From Eublepharis macularius (Eukaryota; Chordata; Lepidosauria; Squamata; Eublepharidae): a stretch of 64,000 nt of DNA. A program made the position numbers and the translations under genes. Below the pieces are notes generated by a model. It saw nothing but the letters and a program-made list of their open reading frames with translations, was not told the origin of the DNA and searched no databases. Of this stretch, positions 43,775 through 53,229 are shown in pieces (position 1 is the stretch's first letter; the number at the start of each line of letters is the position of its first letter). The stretch covers positions 30,511,368 through 30,575,367 of the forward strand of contig NC_072791.1 in assembly GCF_028583425.1 (NCBI RefSeq), in the 5' to 3' direction.

Positions 43775-44553
43775 ATGTCAAAAAAAGAGTGGCAATCGGC
43801 AATAGAAAACCTGGATAAAAAACTTTTAGATGTGATTAAAGAACTTAAGGACACGAAATTGGAGTTGATTAAAGAGGTTAAAGAGGTTACACAGTAAAAT
43901 CGGAGCTGTCAGAAGTGAAAAAAGGTATGGAAACAATACAAAGTGAACTACAAGGAACGCAGCAGAGAGTTAAAACAGTAGAAGACGCGATGGAGAACTT
44001 AGCAGACACGCAACAAACAGAGATGAGACTGATGAGGGGGAGAATGTCAGTTGCAGAAACTAAACACATGGAGAAGCAGTTACGTTTTCGTGGCTTGCCA
44101 GAAGTGGAAGGAAAATCAGCGCAAGAACAGATGACTGAGGTGTTAGCTGAATACCTGGGGAAGGAGGAGGAGGAAGTTGTGGCTATCCTAGATGTGGCAT
44201 ATCGTGTGAACTCGAGAATTGCAACCCAGAGGAAATTACCAAGAGACGTGATTGTGCAGTTTACGACACGAAATATGAAAGAGAAGATTGTGACAAAACA
44301 GTTTCAAGATCCATTGGAGATTGATGGCAAGACGATTATCATAATGAAGGAATTACCCAGGTCAGTGTTATCAGATCGGAAAAAATACAAAGTGCTAATT
44401 CAGATCTTGAAGGACATGAAAATCAGGTACAGATGGGAGTTACCAGAAGGTGTGTCCTTTGAGTTTGGAGGGGCCAAAAAGCGCATCAGATCTGAGCGAG
44501 AGATGGAGCGATTTATAAGGGACAATGAAAAAGACTTACCAACAAGACTATGA
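43775..44553 (+). pseudogene. L1 ORF1 (copy 3), broken in the coiled coil
   Basis: Starts MSKKEWQSAIENLDKKLLDV like the others, but a local repeat of AAAGAGGTT with an adjoining change (net +5 bp) at about 43875-43895 leads to TAA at 43895-43897. The remaining RRM and C-terminal part is open, with an internal ATG at 43915 that could only give a form without most of the coiled coil. Confidence 0.93.
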
Positions 44554-47500
44554 GTATGGAGTGTAAAGTTTTATCTTGGAATGTAAATGGACTAAACTCA
44601 CCGAATAAGAGAAAAAATATTTTCCACTGGCTATTAAAACAAAAATGTGACATTGTTTGTTTGCAAGAGACCCATATCAGAAAGCAGGATGTAAAATATT
44701 TAAAATCAGGAAAATTGGGCAAAGAATTTGTAGCGGCCTCCAATAAAAAAAAAAGGGGAGTGGTGTTGTACATAAAAGAGGAGCTACAGCCAAAATTTGT
44801 AATGAAAGATGTGGAAGCCAGATTTATTGCAGTGGAATGTATTTGGGACTTAAAGAGAGTGTTGGTAGTCGGAGTTTATGCACCTAACGGTGCAAAGGAA
44901 AGCTTCTTTGAGGATTTGAGGAAGCAACTAGATGATCTTTCATACGACCAGATAATTCTTGCCGGAGACTTCAATGGAGTGACGAACTTGGAATTAGATA
45001 AAAAGACAACAACTGCACAAAAGAAAAGAGGACTATTACCAAAGCTTTTTTTTGACTTGATACAACAGGAGACTTTAGAAGATGTATGGAGAAGAGAATA
45101 TCCTAAAAGTAGACAATTTACTTTTTATTCTGCAAGGCACTGTACACTATCAAGAATTGATATGATCTGGGCCTCAAAAGACTTAGCGTTATGGACTAAG
45201 GAGGTAGAAATAATGCCGATGGTAGGCTCAGATCATAATCCAATCATGTGGAAATTAGGGAAAAGGAGAAAAAGGAAAGCATGGAGAATAAATGAGGACT
45301 TGCTACAGGAAGGAGAGAGTATGGAGATGTTGAGAAGAGAGACAAAGTTCTTCATACAATACAACGTAAATAAAGAAGTACCAACTGACAAAGTTTGGGA
45401 CGCTTATAAGGCGGTTATAAGGGGCATACTAATGGACTTAAATGGTAGAGCAAGAAAAAAGAAAGAGGAGAAAAGACAAGAGATTGAGGAGAAAATAAAA
45501 GCCAAAGAAATACAGTTAAAAAAGAGACCAGGGAAAAAGAAATTATATCAGGAAATTAAAATACTTCAAGAACAGTTAACAGCAATGAATAATAAGGAAT
45601 TGGAGTGGAATCTTAAAAGATTGAATCAGAAAGCGTTTGAAGGTGCAAATAAACCTGGGAAGTATTTGGCATGGCAACTGAAGAAGAGAAGGGAAAAGAA
45701 AATAATAAATAGAATTTGCGAAGATAATAAAACGTATTTGGAACAGACTACCATTAGTAGAGCCTTTTACAAATTCTACGCTAAGTTGTATAATAAGAAA
45801 GAGGTAAATAAAGAGTCAATAGCGTTATATTTGGAGAAAATGAAACTTCCAGTAATTTCGGAAGCTTGGAGAAATAAACTGAACAGTGAAGTAACAGATG
45901 AGGAACTAAACAAGGCAATACAATCTGCAAATCTAGGAAAGGCGCCAGGGCCAGATGGACTTACAGCGAAATTTTATAAGGTAATGGCCAATGAACTGGC
46001 ACCATTCCTAAAAGAGGTGATCAATGGAGTTTTAAAGGACCAGCGGATTCCAGATACCTGGAATGAAGCGAATATATCATTGATCCCCAAAGAAGGCCAA
46101 GACTTGACTAATGTGAAAAACTACAGACCTATATCGCTACTTAACAATGATTATAAAATCTTTGCGAAGATACTGGCGGAGAGACTGAAGGGGTGGCTTA
46201 CGGAAGTCATTGAGGAGGAACAAGCAGGCTTTTTGCCAGACAGACAAATCAGAGACAATTTAAGGACAGTGATTAATGCTATTGAATATTATGACAAGCG
46301 TTGTGACAAAGAGGTTGGTTTCTTCTTTGTTGATGCTGAAAAGGCGTTTGATAATTTAAACTGGGACTTTATGTTTGCCACTATGGAAAAGCTACAATTG
46401 GGAGAAAGATTCATTAGAGCAATTAAGGAAATTTACAGAGACCAGACTGCAGCAATTGTGGTGAATGATGAAGCGACTAAGAAATTGATTATAAGTAAAG
46501 GAACAAGACAAGGTTGCCCGTTGTCTCCACTGCTGTTCATTTTGGTATTGGAGATCCTGATGATACAAATACGACAAGATGAAAAAATTCGAGGAATTAA
46601 AATAAAGGACTATTCATATAAGATCAGAGCATTTGCGGATGACATAATGTTAATTGTAGAAGACCCATTGGAGAACATGCCAAAAGTGATAGATAAGATT
46701 AAGGAGTTCGGAGATTTGGCAGGTTTCTATATTAATAAAAAGAAGTCAAAGATACTATGCAAAAATATGACTAAGCAGAAACAACAATTGTTAACGGAAA
46801 TAACGGATTGTGAAGTAACAAGTAAGGTGAAATATTTGGGAATCGAACTGACTGCTAAGAACATAGACTTATTTAAAAACAACTATGAAAAACTATGGAC
46901 TCAGATAGAGAGAGATTTGATTAAATGGAACAGACTAAATTTGTCATGGTTGGGAAGGATTGCAGCAGTTAAGATGAATGTGCTACCAAGAGTAATGTTT
47001 TTGCTACAGACAATACCAATCATCAGTGACTCTAAGCAATTTGAGAAATGGCAGAGGAAAATATCAGACTTTGTATGGGCAGGCAAGAAGCCTCGAGTGA
47101 AAATGAAAGTTTTACAAGATGCAAAGGAAAGAGGCGGAATGCAACTGCCCAATCTAAGACTTTACCATGACGCAATTTGCTTGGTGTGGTTGAAGGAGTG
47201 GATGACGCTAAAGAATAAGAAATTACTAGCCTTAGAGGGATATAAAAAAATATTTGGATGGCACGCATACTTATGGCATGATAAAGTAAAGGCGAACTCG
47301 ATGTTCCTGCATCACTATATACGGAGAAGTTTATATATAATCTGGAAGAAGTATAGAATCTATCTGGAAGAAGGAACCCCTTTGTGGGTAGTTCCATATG
47401 AGGTGATAGATCCGAGAGCTGTTGATAATGAGCAACAATGTCTAACTTATAAAGAAATAACTAGAACTGAAGAATCTAAACTCAGAATAAAGACTCAGGA

Positions 47501-48311
47501 GGAACTATCACCTTATTATGATTGGTTCCAGTATAGACAGATTAGAGATTTATATAACTCGGACTCTGTAAAGGGAGGTATACGAACAGAAAACTCGGAA
47601 CTAGAGCAGACCCTTCTTAAAGAGGACAAGAAAAGAATATCTAAGGTATACCAAGCACTGCTGAAATGGTATACTGAGGATGAAATAGTTAAAGGACAAA
47701 TGGTGAAATGGGCCATAAATTTCAACAAAGAAATAACAATGGAGGCATGGGAATACTTGTGGAAGACTACAATGAAGACAATGACATGCACTAGTATTAA
47801 AGAGAACATTTACAAAATGATTTACCGTTGGTACATGACACCAAAGAAGATTGCGCTAGGGAATTTGAACACTTCTAATAAATGCTGGAAATGCAGGAAG
47901 CATGAGGGCTCCCTCTACCACATGTGGTGGACGTGTGAGGTAGCTAGGCAGTACTGGGGGGAAATAATAAGAGAAATGAGTGAGATATTACAATTTCAAA
48001 TTAATAAGAACCCAGAACTCCTGCTACTAAACTTGGGAATGGAGGGAATTCCAGCCCATCATAGGACGTTGATATTTTACATGACGGCAGCAGCTAGACT
48101 TTTGTATGCGCAAAAATGGAAAATACAAGAAGTGCCAACTATTGAAGATTGGATCCACAAATTGCTGTATATGGCAGAAATGGACAAAATGACAAGAAAA
48201 TTGAGAAACCTGGACTCAGGACAGTTTAACACAGACTGGGAGAAGCTGAAACAATATTTGGAGAAGAAATGGGAGGTGGGAGGAGAACTGTGGCAGTTTG
48301 AGAACTACTGA
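44550..48311 (+). CDS. L1 ORF2 protein, full length and open (copy 3)
   Basis: 1253 residues. Endonuclease domain about 1-235: N at SWNVNG, E40 in LQETH, AGDFNGV, GSDHNP near 230. RT about 450-800: APGPDGLT, VDAEKAFDNLNWDF, GTRQGCPLSPLLF, FADD near residue 695. Cysteine knuckle CWKCRKHEGSLYHMWWTC near 1112 (C-x2-C-x8-H-x4-C; mammalian L1 has C-x3-C-x7-H-x4-C). Acts in target-primed reverse transcription at nuclear DNA. The start overlaps the ORF1 stop as ATGA. No lesion visible. Confidence 0.96.
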   Translation: MSMECKVLSWNVNGLNSPNKRKNIFHWLLKQKCDIVCLQETHIRKQDVKYLKSGKLGKEFVAASNKKKRGVVLYIKEELQPKFVMKDVEARFIAVECIWDLKRVLVVGVYAPNGAKESFFEDLRKQLDDLSYDQIILAGDFNGVTNLELDKKTTTAQKKRGLLPKLFFDLIQQETLEDVWRREYPKSRQFTFYSARHCTLSRIDMIWASKDLALWTKEVEIMPMVGSDHNPIMWKLGKRRKRKAWRINEDLLQEGESMEMLRRETKFFIQYNVNKEVPTDKVWDAYKAVIRGILMDLNGRARKKKEEKRQEIEEKIKAKEIQLKKRPGKKKLYQEIKILQEQLTAMNNKELEWNLKRLNQKAFEGANKPGKYLAWQLKKRREKKIINRICEDNKTYLEQTTISRAFYKFYAKLYNKKEVNKESIALYLEKMKLPVISEAWRNKLNSEVTDEELNKAIQSANLGKAPGPDGLTAKFYKVMANELAPFLKEVINGVLKDQRIPDTWNEANISLIPKEGQDLTNVKNYRPISLLNNDYKIFAKILAERLKGWLTEVIEEEQAGFLPDRQIRDNLRTVINAIEYYDKRCDKEVGFFFVDAEKAFDNLNWDFMFATMEKLQLGERFIRAIKEIYRDQTAAIVVNDEATKKLIISKGTRQGCPLSPLLFILVLEILMIQIRQDEKIRGIKIKDYSYKIRAFADDIMLIVEDPLENMPKVIDKIKEFGDLAGFYINKKKSKILCKNMTKQKQQLLTEITDCEVTSKVKYLGIELTAKNIDLFKNNYEKLWTQIERDLIKWNRLNLSWLGRIAAVKMNVLPRVMFLLQTIPIISDSKQFEKWQRKISDFVWAGKKPRVKMKVLQDAKERGGMQLPNLRLYHDAICLVWLKEWMTLKNKKLLALEGYKKIFGWHAYLWHDKVKANSMFLHHYIRRSLYIIWKKYRIYLEEGTPLWVVPYEVIDPRAVDNEQQCLTYKEITRTEESKLRIKTQEELSPYYDWFQYRQIRDLYNSDSVKGGIRTENSELEQTLLKEDKKRISKVYQALLKWYTEDEIVKGQMVKWAINFNKEITMEAWEYLWKTTMKTMTCTSIKENIYKMIYRWYMTPKKIALGNLNTSNKCWKCRKHEGSLYHMWWTCEVARQYWGEIIREMSEILQFQINKNPELLLLNLGMEGIPAHHRTLIFYMTAAARLLYAQKWKIQEVPTIEDWIHKLLYMAEMDKMTRKLRNLDSGQFNTDWEKLKQYLEKKWEVGGELWQFENY

Positions 48312-49042
48312 AGTACAATAAAATGTAGAGGGGGGTGACTTTACCGGGGAGGAGAAGAGGTAAAAGAGAATTTCTAAGCAGTTATGATATTAGATTGATA
48401 TATATAGAATAATAAATAGAATATTGATAGAAAATAATTAATCATAAGGGTTAACTATAAGGATTGATTAACTAATAATATTTTCTTTTTGATTCCGTAC
48501 AGTGTACCAAACTGAATATGTTTATTTGAAGTTGTATATGAGTCAAATTGATTGATATCATATATAGACTTATGACTGAAGGGGAATAGAAATACTAATG
48601 TAAACAAATATAACTAAAATAGAAAGAAGAAGATAGAATGAATAACATATAGAGTATAAGTTAAACTGGTTGATTTATATGAATGTATGGTTTACATAGT
48701 TTATGATATATAGAAATATTTGAAAGTGAAATAATGAAAAATGGGATAAATTGTTTATCCATTATGGAAAATGGGACTCATAGTCAGGGTACAGAGTATT
48801 AAAAATAGTTAAAGAAGTATTGCTTAGAATAAAGGGAGAATATATATTTGTTAGATAGAGGAGATTAAAAGGAGTAAGGGAAAAGGGACAAAGGGTTGGA
48901 AAACTGTTGGAAGTCAACAAAAAGGGGGAGGAAAGGGAGGGGGTTAGAAATTGGGAAATGGGAATATTGACTGTAATGTGTAAACATTTGATCCTAACCC
49001 AATAAAAATTTTTTCAAAAAAAAAAACAAATGGCCAGCTGGC

Positions 49043-49355
49043 AACTGGTAAACAGGATAAGATCCCCAGCCGCTAGCCCTGAAGCATCTCTAGGAAGTAC
49101 TGCAATAGGGTAACAAGGATCAACATAAATCCCTCCTTCACTGTGCAGAACACTGTGTTGTGTTAACTAAAAAATCTGAACAGGACATTTCTGGGTGGGG
49201 AGGAGCCTTCAAATATGGTCCTGGCCGCCAAATGAGCCAATATATATATGTGGGGGGGGGGGTGGGGGGGGATAATTGTAACAGCACCTTGCAACACACC
49301 CACATTACTTTCTTTCCTGCTCTTGCTCTGTTGGAGGCATCCACCAACAGCCCTT
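49043..49355 (+). other. Spacer between L1 copy 3 and the Gypsy element
   Basis: No gene. Contains an (TA)n-poly(G) run near 49240-49270. Confidence 0.5.
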
Positions 49356-49771
49356 TGTCAGACTGTGGCTAGATAAGGTACTCTCTGCAAGATTCCCTTT
49401 AGAAGCAAGAATAAGTCCAATGTCTAGCAAAGGAAGTTTTATTGCAGAAAAGGTCCATTATAGTCCACTGTCCTGAATAGGAGACTCAGGATGGTACATG
49501 ATCATTGTTACCAATGAAGAGCAAGCATAGGATACAGAGTAACAATACCCATCTGGAACAGCCTCCCCCCACAGTTCTCAAAACAACATCTTTCAGTCCT
49601 GGGAAGCTGCTCTCCTTCAAGGCCAATGCTTGGTGGAACGGGGTTAGACACAACAATCTCCTCTGGTGGGAATGCTGCCTGGGAACTGGTGCACCTGGGG
49701 AGAAAGCACTTAAACACTAGAAGCATTAGAAAATGGAGTCAGTATAGTTTAGAGACATACTGGACCTGACA
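49356..49771 (-). repeat. 3' LTR of Gypsy element
   Basis: 416 bp, TG...CA. The purine-rich tract on the - strand just inside it (49772-49787, TTAAGGGGGGCAGAA) is the likely second-strand primer. Confidence 0.95.
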
Positions 49772-52700
49772 TTCTGCCCCCCTTAAAATAGATCCCCCCC
49801 CTGGCTTATATGGATAACGAGTATGAAAAGCTTTGGTTAATCTAGGAGCATGAACATGTGCAGAGTTCACCCATTCATCGTAACCAGAATCAAAGTCCTT
49901 CCAGCGAATGAGGTAAAAAAGCTGGTTTCGTTTGAGCTTAGAGTCCAAGATTTGTTGTACCTCATAGTGTATTTGGTCGTCAATCAAAGTTGGAATGGGT
50001 GGAGCTTTGACGTGCCATTTGTTGTCGGTGGGAGCTCTTTTCAGAAGACTGACATGGAACGTATCATGCACATGGCGCAAGTTCTTGGGCAAAGTTACAG
50101 CAACAGTCACTTTATTTATTATCTTGCGCACAGGAAAAGGTCCCAGGAATTTTAGAGCGAGTTTGCGGCTTGTTTGAGCTAGTTTCAGATTTTTTGTGGA
50201 AATATACACATGATCTCCGGGTTGCAATTCCCATTCGGCCACACGATGGCGGTCTGCGTATTTTTTGTAATCCAGTTTGGCTTTTTCGAGGTGTTTTTTA
50301 ATGAGAGTCCATTGCTGTGCCGCCTCCCCCCACCATGAAGATACATCTGGCAATTTTGAGGAATGGAGAGGGGGTGCGTCCAACGGGAAGGGATTGAAGT
50401 GGGCTCCGTAGACAATTTTGAAGGGGGCCTCTCCCGTTGAAGCGTGCACACTGTTGTTATATGAGAACTCGGCCAAAGGGAGGAGGTCTACCCAATTATC
50501 TTGCTGAAAATTGATGTAACAACGAAGGAATTGTTCTAATATTTGATTTGTTTTTTCGGATTGCCCGTCGGTTTGTGGGTGGTGGCTTGAACTGATGCCT
50601 TGCTCAATATTCAACATTTTCAAAAGCTCCCGCCAGAAGTTGGCAACGAACTGTCCGCCGCGATCCGAAATCACCTTGGACGGAAAGGAATGTAATTTTA
50701 CAATGTGTTTTAGAAACAAATCCGCTAGTTTTCGAGCGGAGGGTATAGCAGTGCAAGGGATAAAATGAGCTTGCTTGGAGAACAGATCTACCACAACTAA
50801 GATACTATTATGTCCTTTAGAAATAGGTAGATCAGTGATAAAGTCCATAGATATTACTTCCCAGGGTCTGTTTGGTGTCTCCAAGGGTTGTAAGAGACCC
50901 GGAGGCTTCCCTTTCCTGGTTTTGGCGCTGAGGCAAATAGGGCAGGAACTAACGTATTGGGAAATGTCTTTGCGCATGCCCGGCCACCAAAATTGTCTCT
51001 GGATCAGGTGTAAAGTTTTCAAATACCCATAATGTCCAGCAGTGGGAGCGTCATGACAGCGCTGTAAGATCTCCAGCCTGAGGCTGTTCGGGACATAAAA
51101 TTTGCTCCCAGCTAGCCAATCCCCGTGTGGGGATTGGGTTAGTTTGTTTCGTGGAGCCCCATCCCCCTCCTTCTCTACTTCAGTTTTGAGTTTCGATTTC
51201 CATTCTTGGTTAGCCGGGAGGGGCAGCTTGGCCCGACTGCGAGTGGTCACCACGCCCCCAAGTTGCGTAGGTGAGAATACAGTGTCGACAGTCTCCTCCC
51301 TCTTGCTCTTGTGTTGGGGCATGCGCGATAGGGCGTCCGCTAAAAAGTTAGTTTTGCCCGGGAGATAGTTTAGAGTGAAGTTGAATTTGGAAAAGAATTC
51401 CGCCCATCGCAATTGCTTAGCATTCAGTCTGCGTGGGCTTCGGAGGGCCTCCAGATTCTTATGGTCTGTCCAGACCTCGAAAGGGTATCGCGCCCCCTCC
51501 AGCCAATGTCTCCAGTTAGTGAGGGCTGCTTTTACTGCAAAGGCCTCCTTCTCCCACACATTCCAATTTCTTTCCGCCTCCGAAAACTTTTTAGACAAGA
51601 AAGCGCAAGGCCGCAGCCTCCCATCCTCCCCCTTCTGCAGCAGAACTCCCCCAATCGCTGTATCGCTGGCGTCAACCTGTACTATGAAAGGGGCTTGTTC
51701 GTTTGGGTGGGAGAGGACGGGTTCCGTTACAAATTGCTTTTTTAAATATTCGAAGGCCGTCTGGCAATCGGGGGTCCATAGCAGTTTGGAAGATGGTTTC
51801 TTAGCTTGGTCCCCTTTATCTTTGGTTTTTAGCAAGTCTGTTAAAGGGAGCGTGATTTGGGCGAAGTTCGCTATGAAATCCCTATAGAAGTTGGCAAAAC
51901 CCAGGAAGGATTGCAGTTCTTTACGGGTGGTGGGTATTTGCCAGTCTTGGATCGCTTGTATTTTGGCTGGATCCATTTTCAGACCTTCTTGGGAGATACA
52001 ATACCCGAGGTAAGTAAGTTCGGTTTTATGGAATTCACATTTGGATAACTTGATGGGCAGATTATTTTCCATCAGGGTGGCCAATACTTTCTGTACGGTT
52101 TGAACATGTTCCTCCTCGTTGTCTGAGTAAATTAATACATCATCAAGGTACACCACCACCCCTTTGTATAGAAACTCGTGTAGAATTTCGTTTATCATGG
52201 ACATGAATACGGATGGGGCTCCCGTCAAACCAAAAGGCATAACTAAGTATTCATATTGTCCGAGGGGCGTATTAAAAGCCGTTTTCCACTCATCCCCTGC
52301 CTTAATACGAACGTGGAAGTAAGCATCTTTTAGATCTAATTTTGTAAAGATCTTACCTTGGGCCACGACGTTGAGAAGGTCTCGGATGAGCGGTATAGGA
52401 TAGGCGTTGTTCGTGGATACCGCATTTAACCCTCGGAAATCAGTACACAGTCGGAGTCCGCCATCCTTCTTTTTCACGAAGAGGACCGGAGCGGCGTGGG
52501 GGCTGGTGGCCGGGCGTATGAATCCGCGTTGGAGGTTGGTGTCAATGAATTTTCGAAGCTCTTTACGTTCATGGAGACTCATGGGATAGAGCCGCCCTTT
52601 GGGTAGTGAGGCTCCGGGTAGAATTTCTACCGCACAATCCGTACGTCTGTGCGGTGGTAGAGTATCCGCTTCCTCCTCCGAGAAAGCCTTTAGAAAGGGC

Positions 52701-53158
52701 CAGTACGGTTCGGGTATTTGGCTGACTTCTTCTTGGGTGAGAAGGGCTTTTTCTTTATGCGTTGGATCGTCGCCCCAGTTCTGATTCCAACGGTGATTTT
52801 TACAGTTGGTGTGGCTGAAGGTAATACATCCTTGCGCCCAATCTATATAGGGGTTGTGATCACATAGCCATCTACTGCCTAGAATTAACGGGTACTTGGC
52901 AGTAGAGCTGATGACAAAGGACCTCTTCTCCCAATGTTGCCCCATGCCCGTGATTACTGGGATGGTCTCCGTTGTTACAGGATTCATGTTGGTACCATCC
53001 ATTTGTTCAAAGATTACTGGATTTTGTAAATCCCGGGTTGGTAGGACTAGTCCATTGACTAAGGCAGGGGCGATAATGTCTCTTGAGCAGCCCGAGTCAA
53101 TAAGGGCTTGCACCCGAATGTGCATCTTCCTCTCAGGGTTGAGTAGAGTCACTGGCAT
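49739..53158 (-). CDS. Gypsy pol polyprotein
   Basis: About 1139 residues from the first Met; the frame is open a little further upstream. Aspartic protease DSGCSRD; RT with YLDDVLIYS; RNase H with QVDASDTAIGG; integrase with H-H-C-C knuckle (GHYGYLKTLH, CPICLSAK) and acidic core (MDFITDLP, ISDRGGQF, HHPQTDGQSEKTNQ); C-terminal chromodomain (YLIRWKDFDSGYDEWV), which in chromoviruses guides integration to chromatin marks. The end of the frame runs into the 3' LTR. It is in a different frame from gag (-1), as is common in this group. Confidence 0.95.
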   Translation of the reverse strand: MPVTLLNPERKMHIRVQALIDSGCSRDIIAPALVNGLVLPTRDLQNPVIFEQMDGTNMNPVTTETIPVITGMGQHWEKRSFVISSTAKYPLILGSRWLCDHNPYIDWAQGCITFSHTNCKNHRWNQNWGDDPTHKEKALLTQEEVSQIPEPYWPFLKAFSEEEADTLPPHRRTDCAVEILPGASLPKGRLYPMSLHERKELRKFIDTNLQRGFIRPATSPHAAPVLFVKKKDGGLRLCTDFRGLNAVSTNNAYPIPLIRDLLNVVAQGKIFTKLDLKDAYFHVRIKAGDEWKTAFNTPLGQYEYLVMPFGLTGAPSVFMSMINEILHEFLYKGVVVYLDDVLIYSDNEEEHVQTVQKVLATLMENNLPIKLSKCEFHKTELTYLGYCISQEGLKMDPAKIQAIQDWQIPTTRKELQSFLGFANFYRDFIANFAQITLPLTDLLKTKDKGDQAKKPSSKLLWTPDCQTAFEYLKKQFVTEPVLSHPNEQAPFIVQVDASDTAIGGVLLQKGEDGRLRPCAFLSKKFSEAERNWNVWEKEAFAVKAALTNWRHWLEGARYPFEVWTDHKNLEALRSPRRLNAKQLRWAEFFSKFNFTLNYLPGKTNFLADALSRMPQHKSKREETVDTVFSPTQLGGVVTTRSRAKLPLPANQEWKSKLKTEVEKEGDGAPRNKLTQSPHGDWLAGSKFYVPNSLRLEILQRCHDAPTAGHYGYLKTLHLIQRQFWWPGMRKDISQYVSSCPICLSAKTRKGKPPGLLQPLETPNRPWEVISMDFITDLPISKGHNSILVVVDLFSKQAHFIPCTAIPSARKLADLFLKHIVKLHSFPSKVISDRGGQFVANFWRELLKMLNIEQGISSSHHPQTDGQSEKTNQILEQFLRCYINFQQDNWVDLLPLAEFSYNNSVHASTGEAPFKIVYGAHFNPFPLDAPPLHSSKLPDVSSWWGEAAQQWTLIKKHLEKAKLDYKKYADRHRVAEWELQPGDHVYISTKNLKLAQTSRKLALKFLGPFPVRKIINKVTVAVTLPKNLRHVHDTFHVSLLKRAPTDNKWHVKAPPIPTLIDDQIHYEVQQILDSKLKRNQLFYLIRWKDFDSGYDEWVNSAHVHAPRLTKAFHTRYPYKPGGGSILRGAECQVQYVSKLY

Positions 53159-53229
53159 GAATAAAATGGACCCAGGTGGCCGGTCCCGTGCAGGGACGGG
53201 CTTCTGGTGGATCTGTCGTTTGGGTCCTT

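Larger units (their letters stand above)
42863..49024 (+). mobile_element. L1 LINE copy 3, full length
   Basis: Perfect 18-bp target duplication AACAAATGGCCAGCTGGC (42845-42862 and 49025-49042). 5' end GATTTCCGGTTTGGG. 5' UTR, broken ORF1, intact ORF2 of 1253 codons, AT-rich 3' UTR with G-rich tract (about 48924-48942), tail AATAAAAATTTTTTCAAAA(n). It has the best ORF2 of the three copies. Confidence 0.98.

Noticed and set aside
1-49042. The L1-serpin alternation as a segmental duplication that carried the L1 along
   Set aside because: Copies 2 and 3 have different perfect target duplications, so each L1 inserted on its own.
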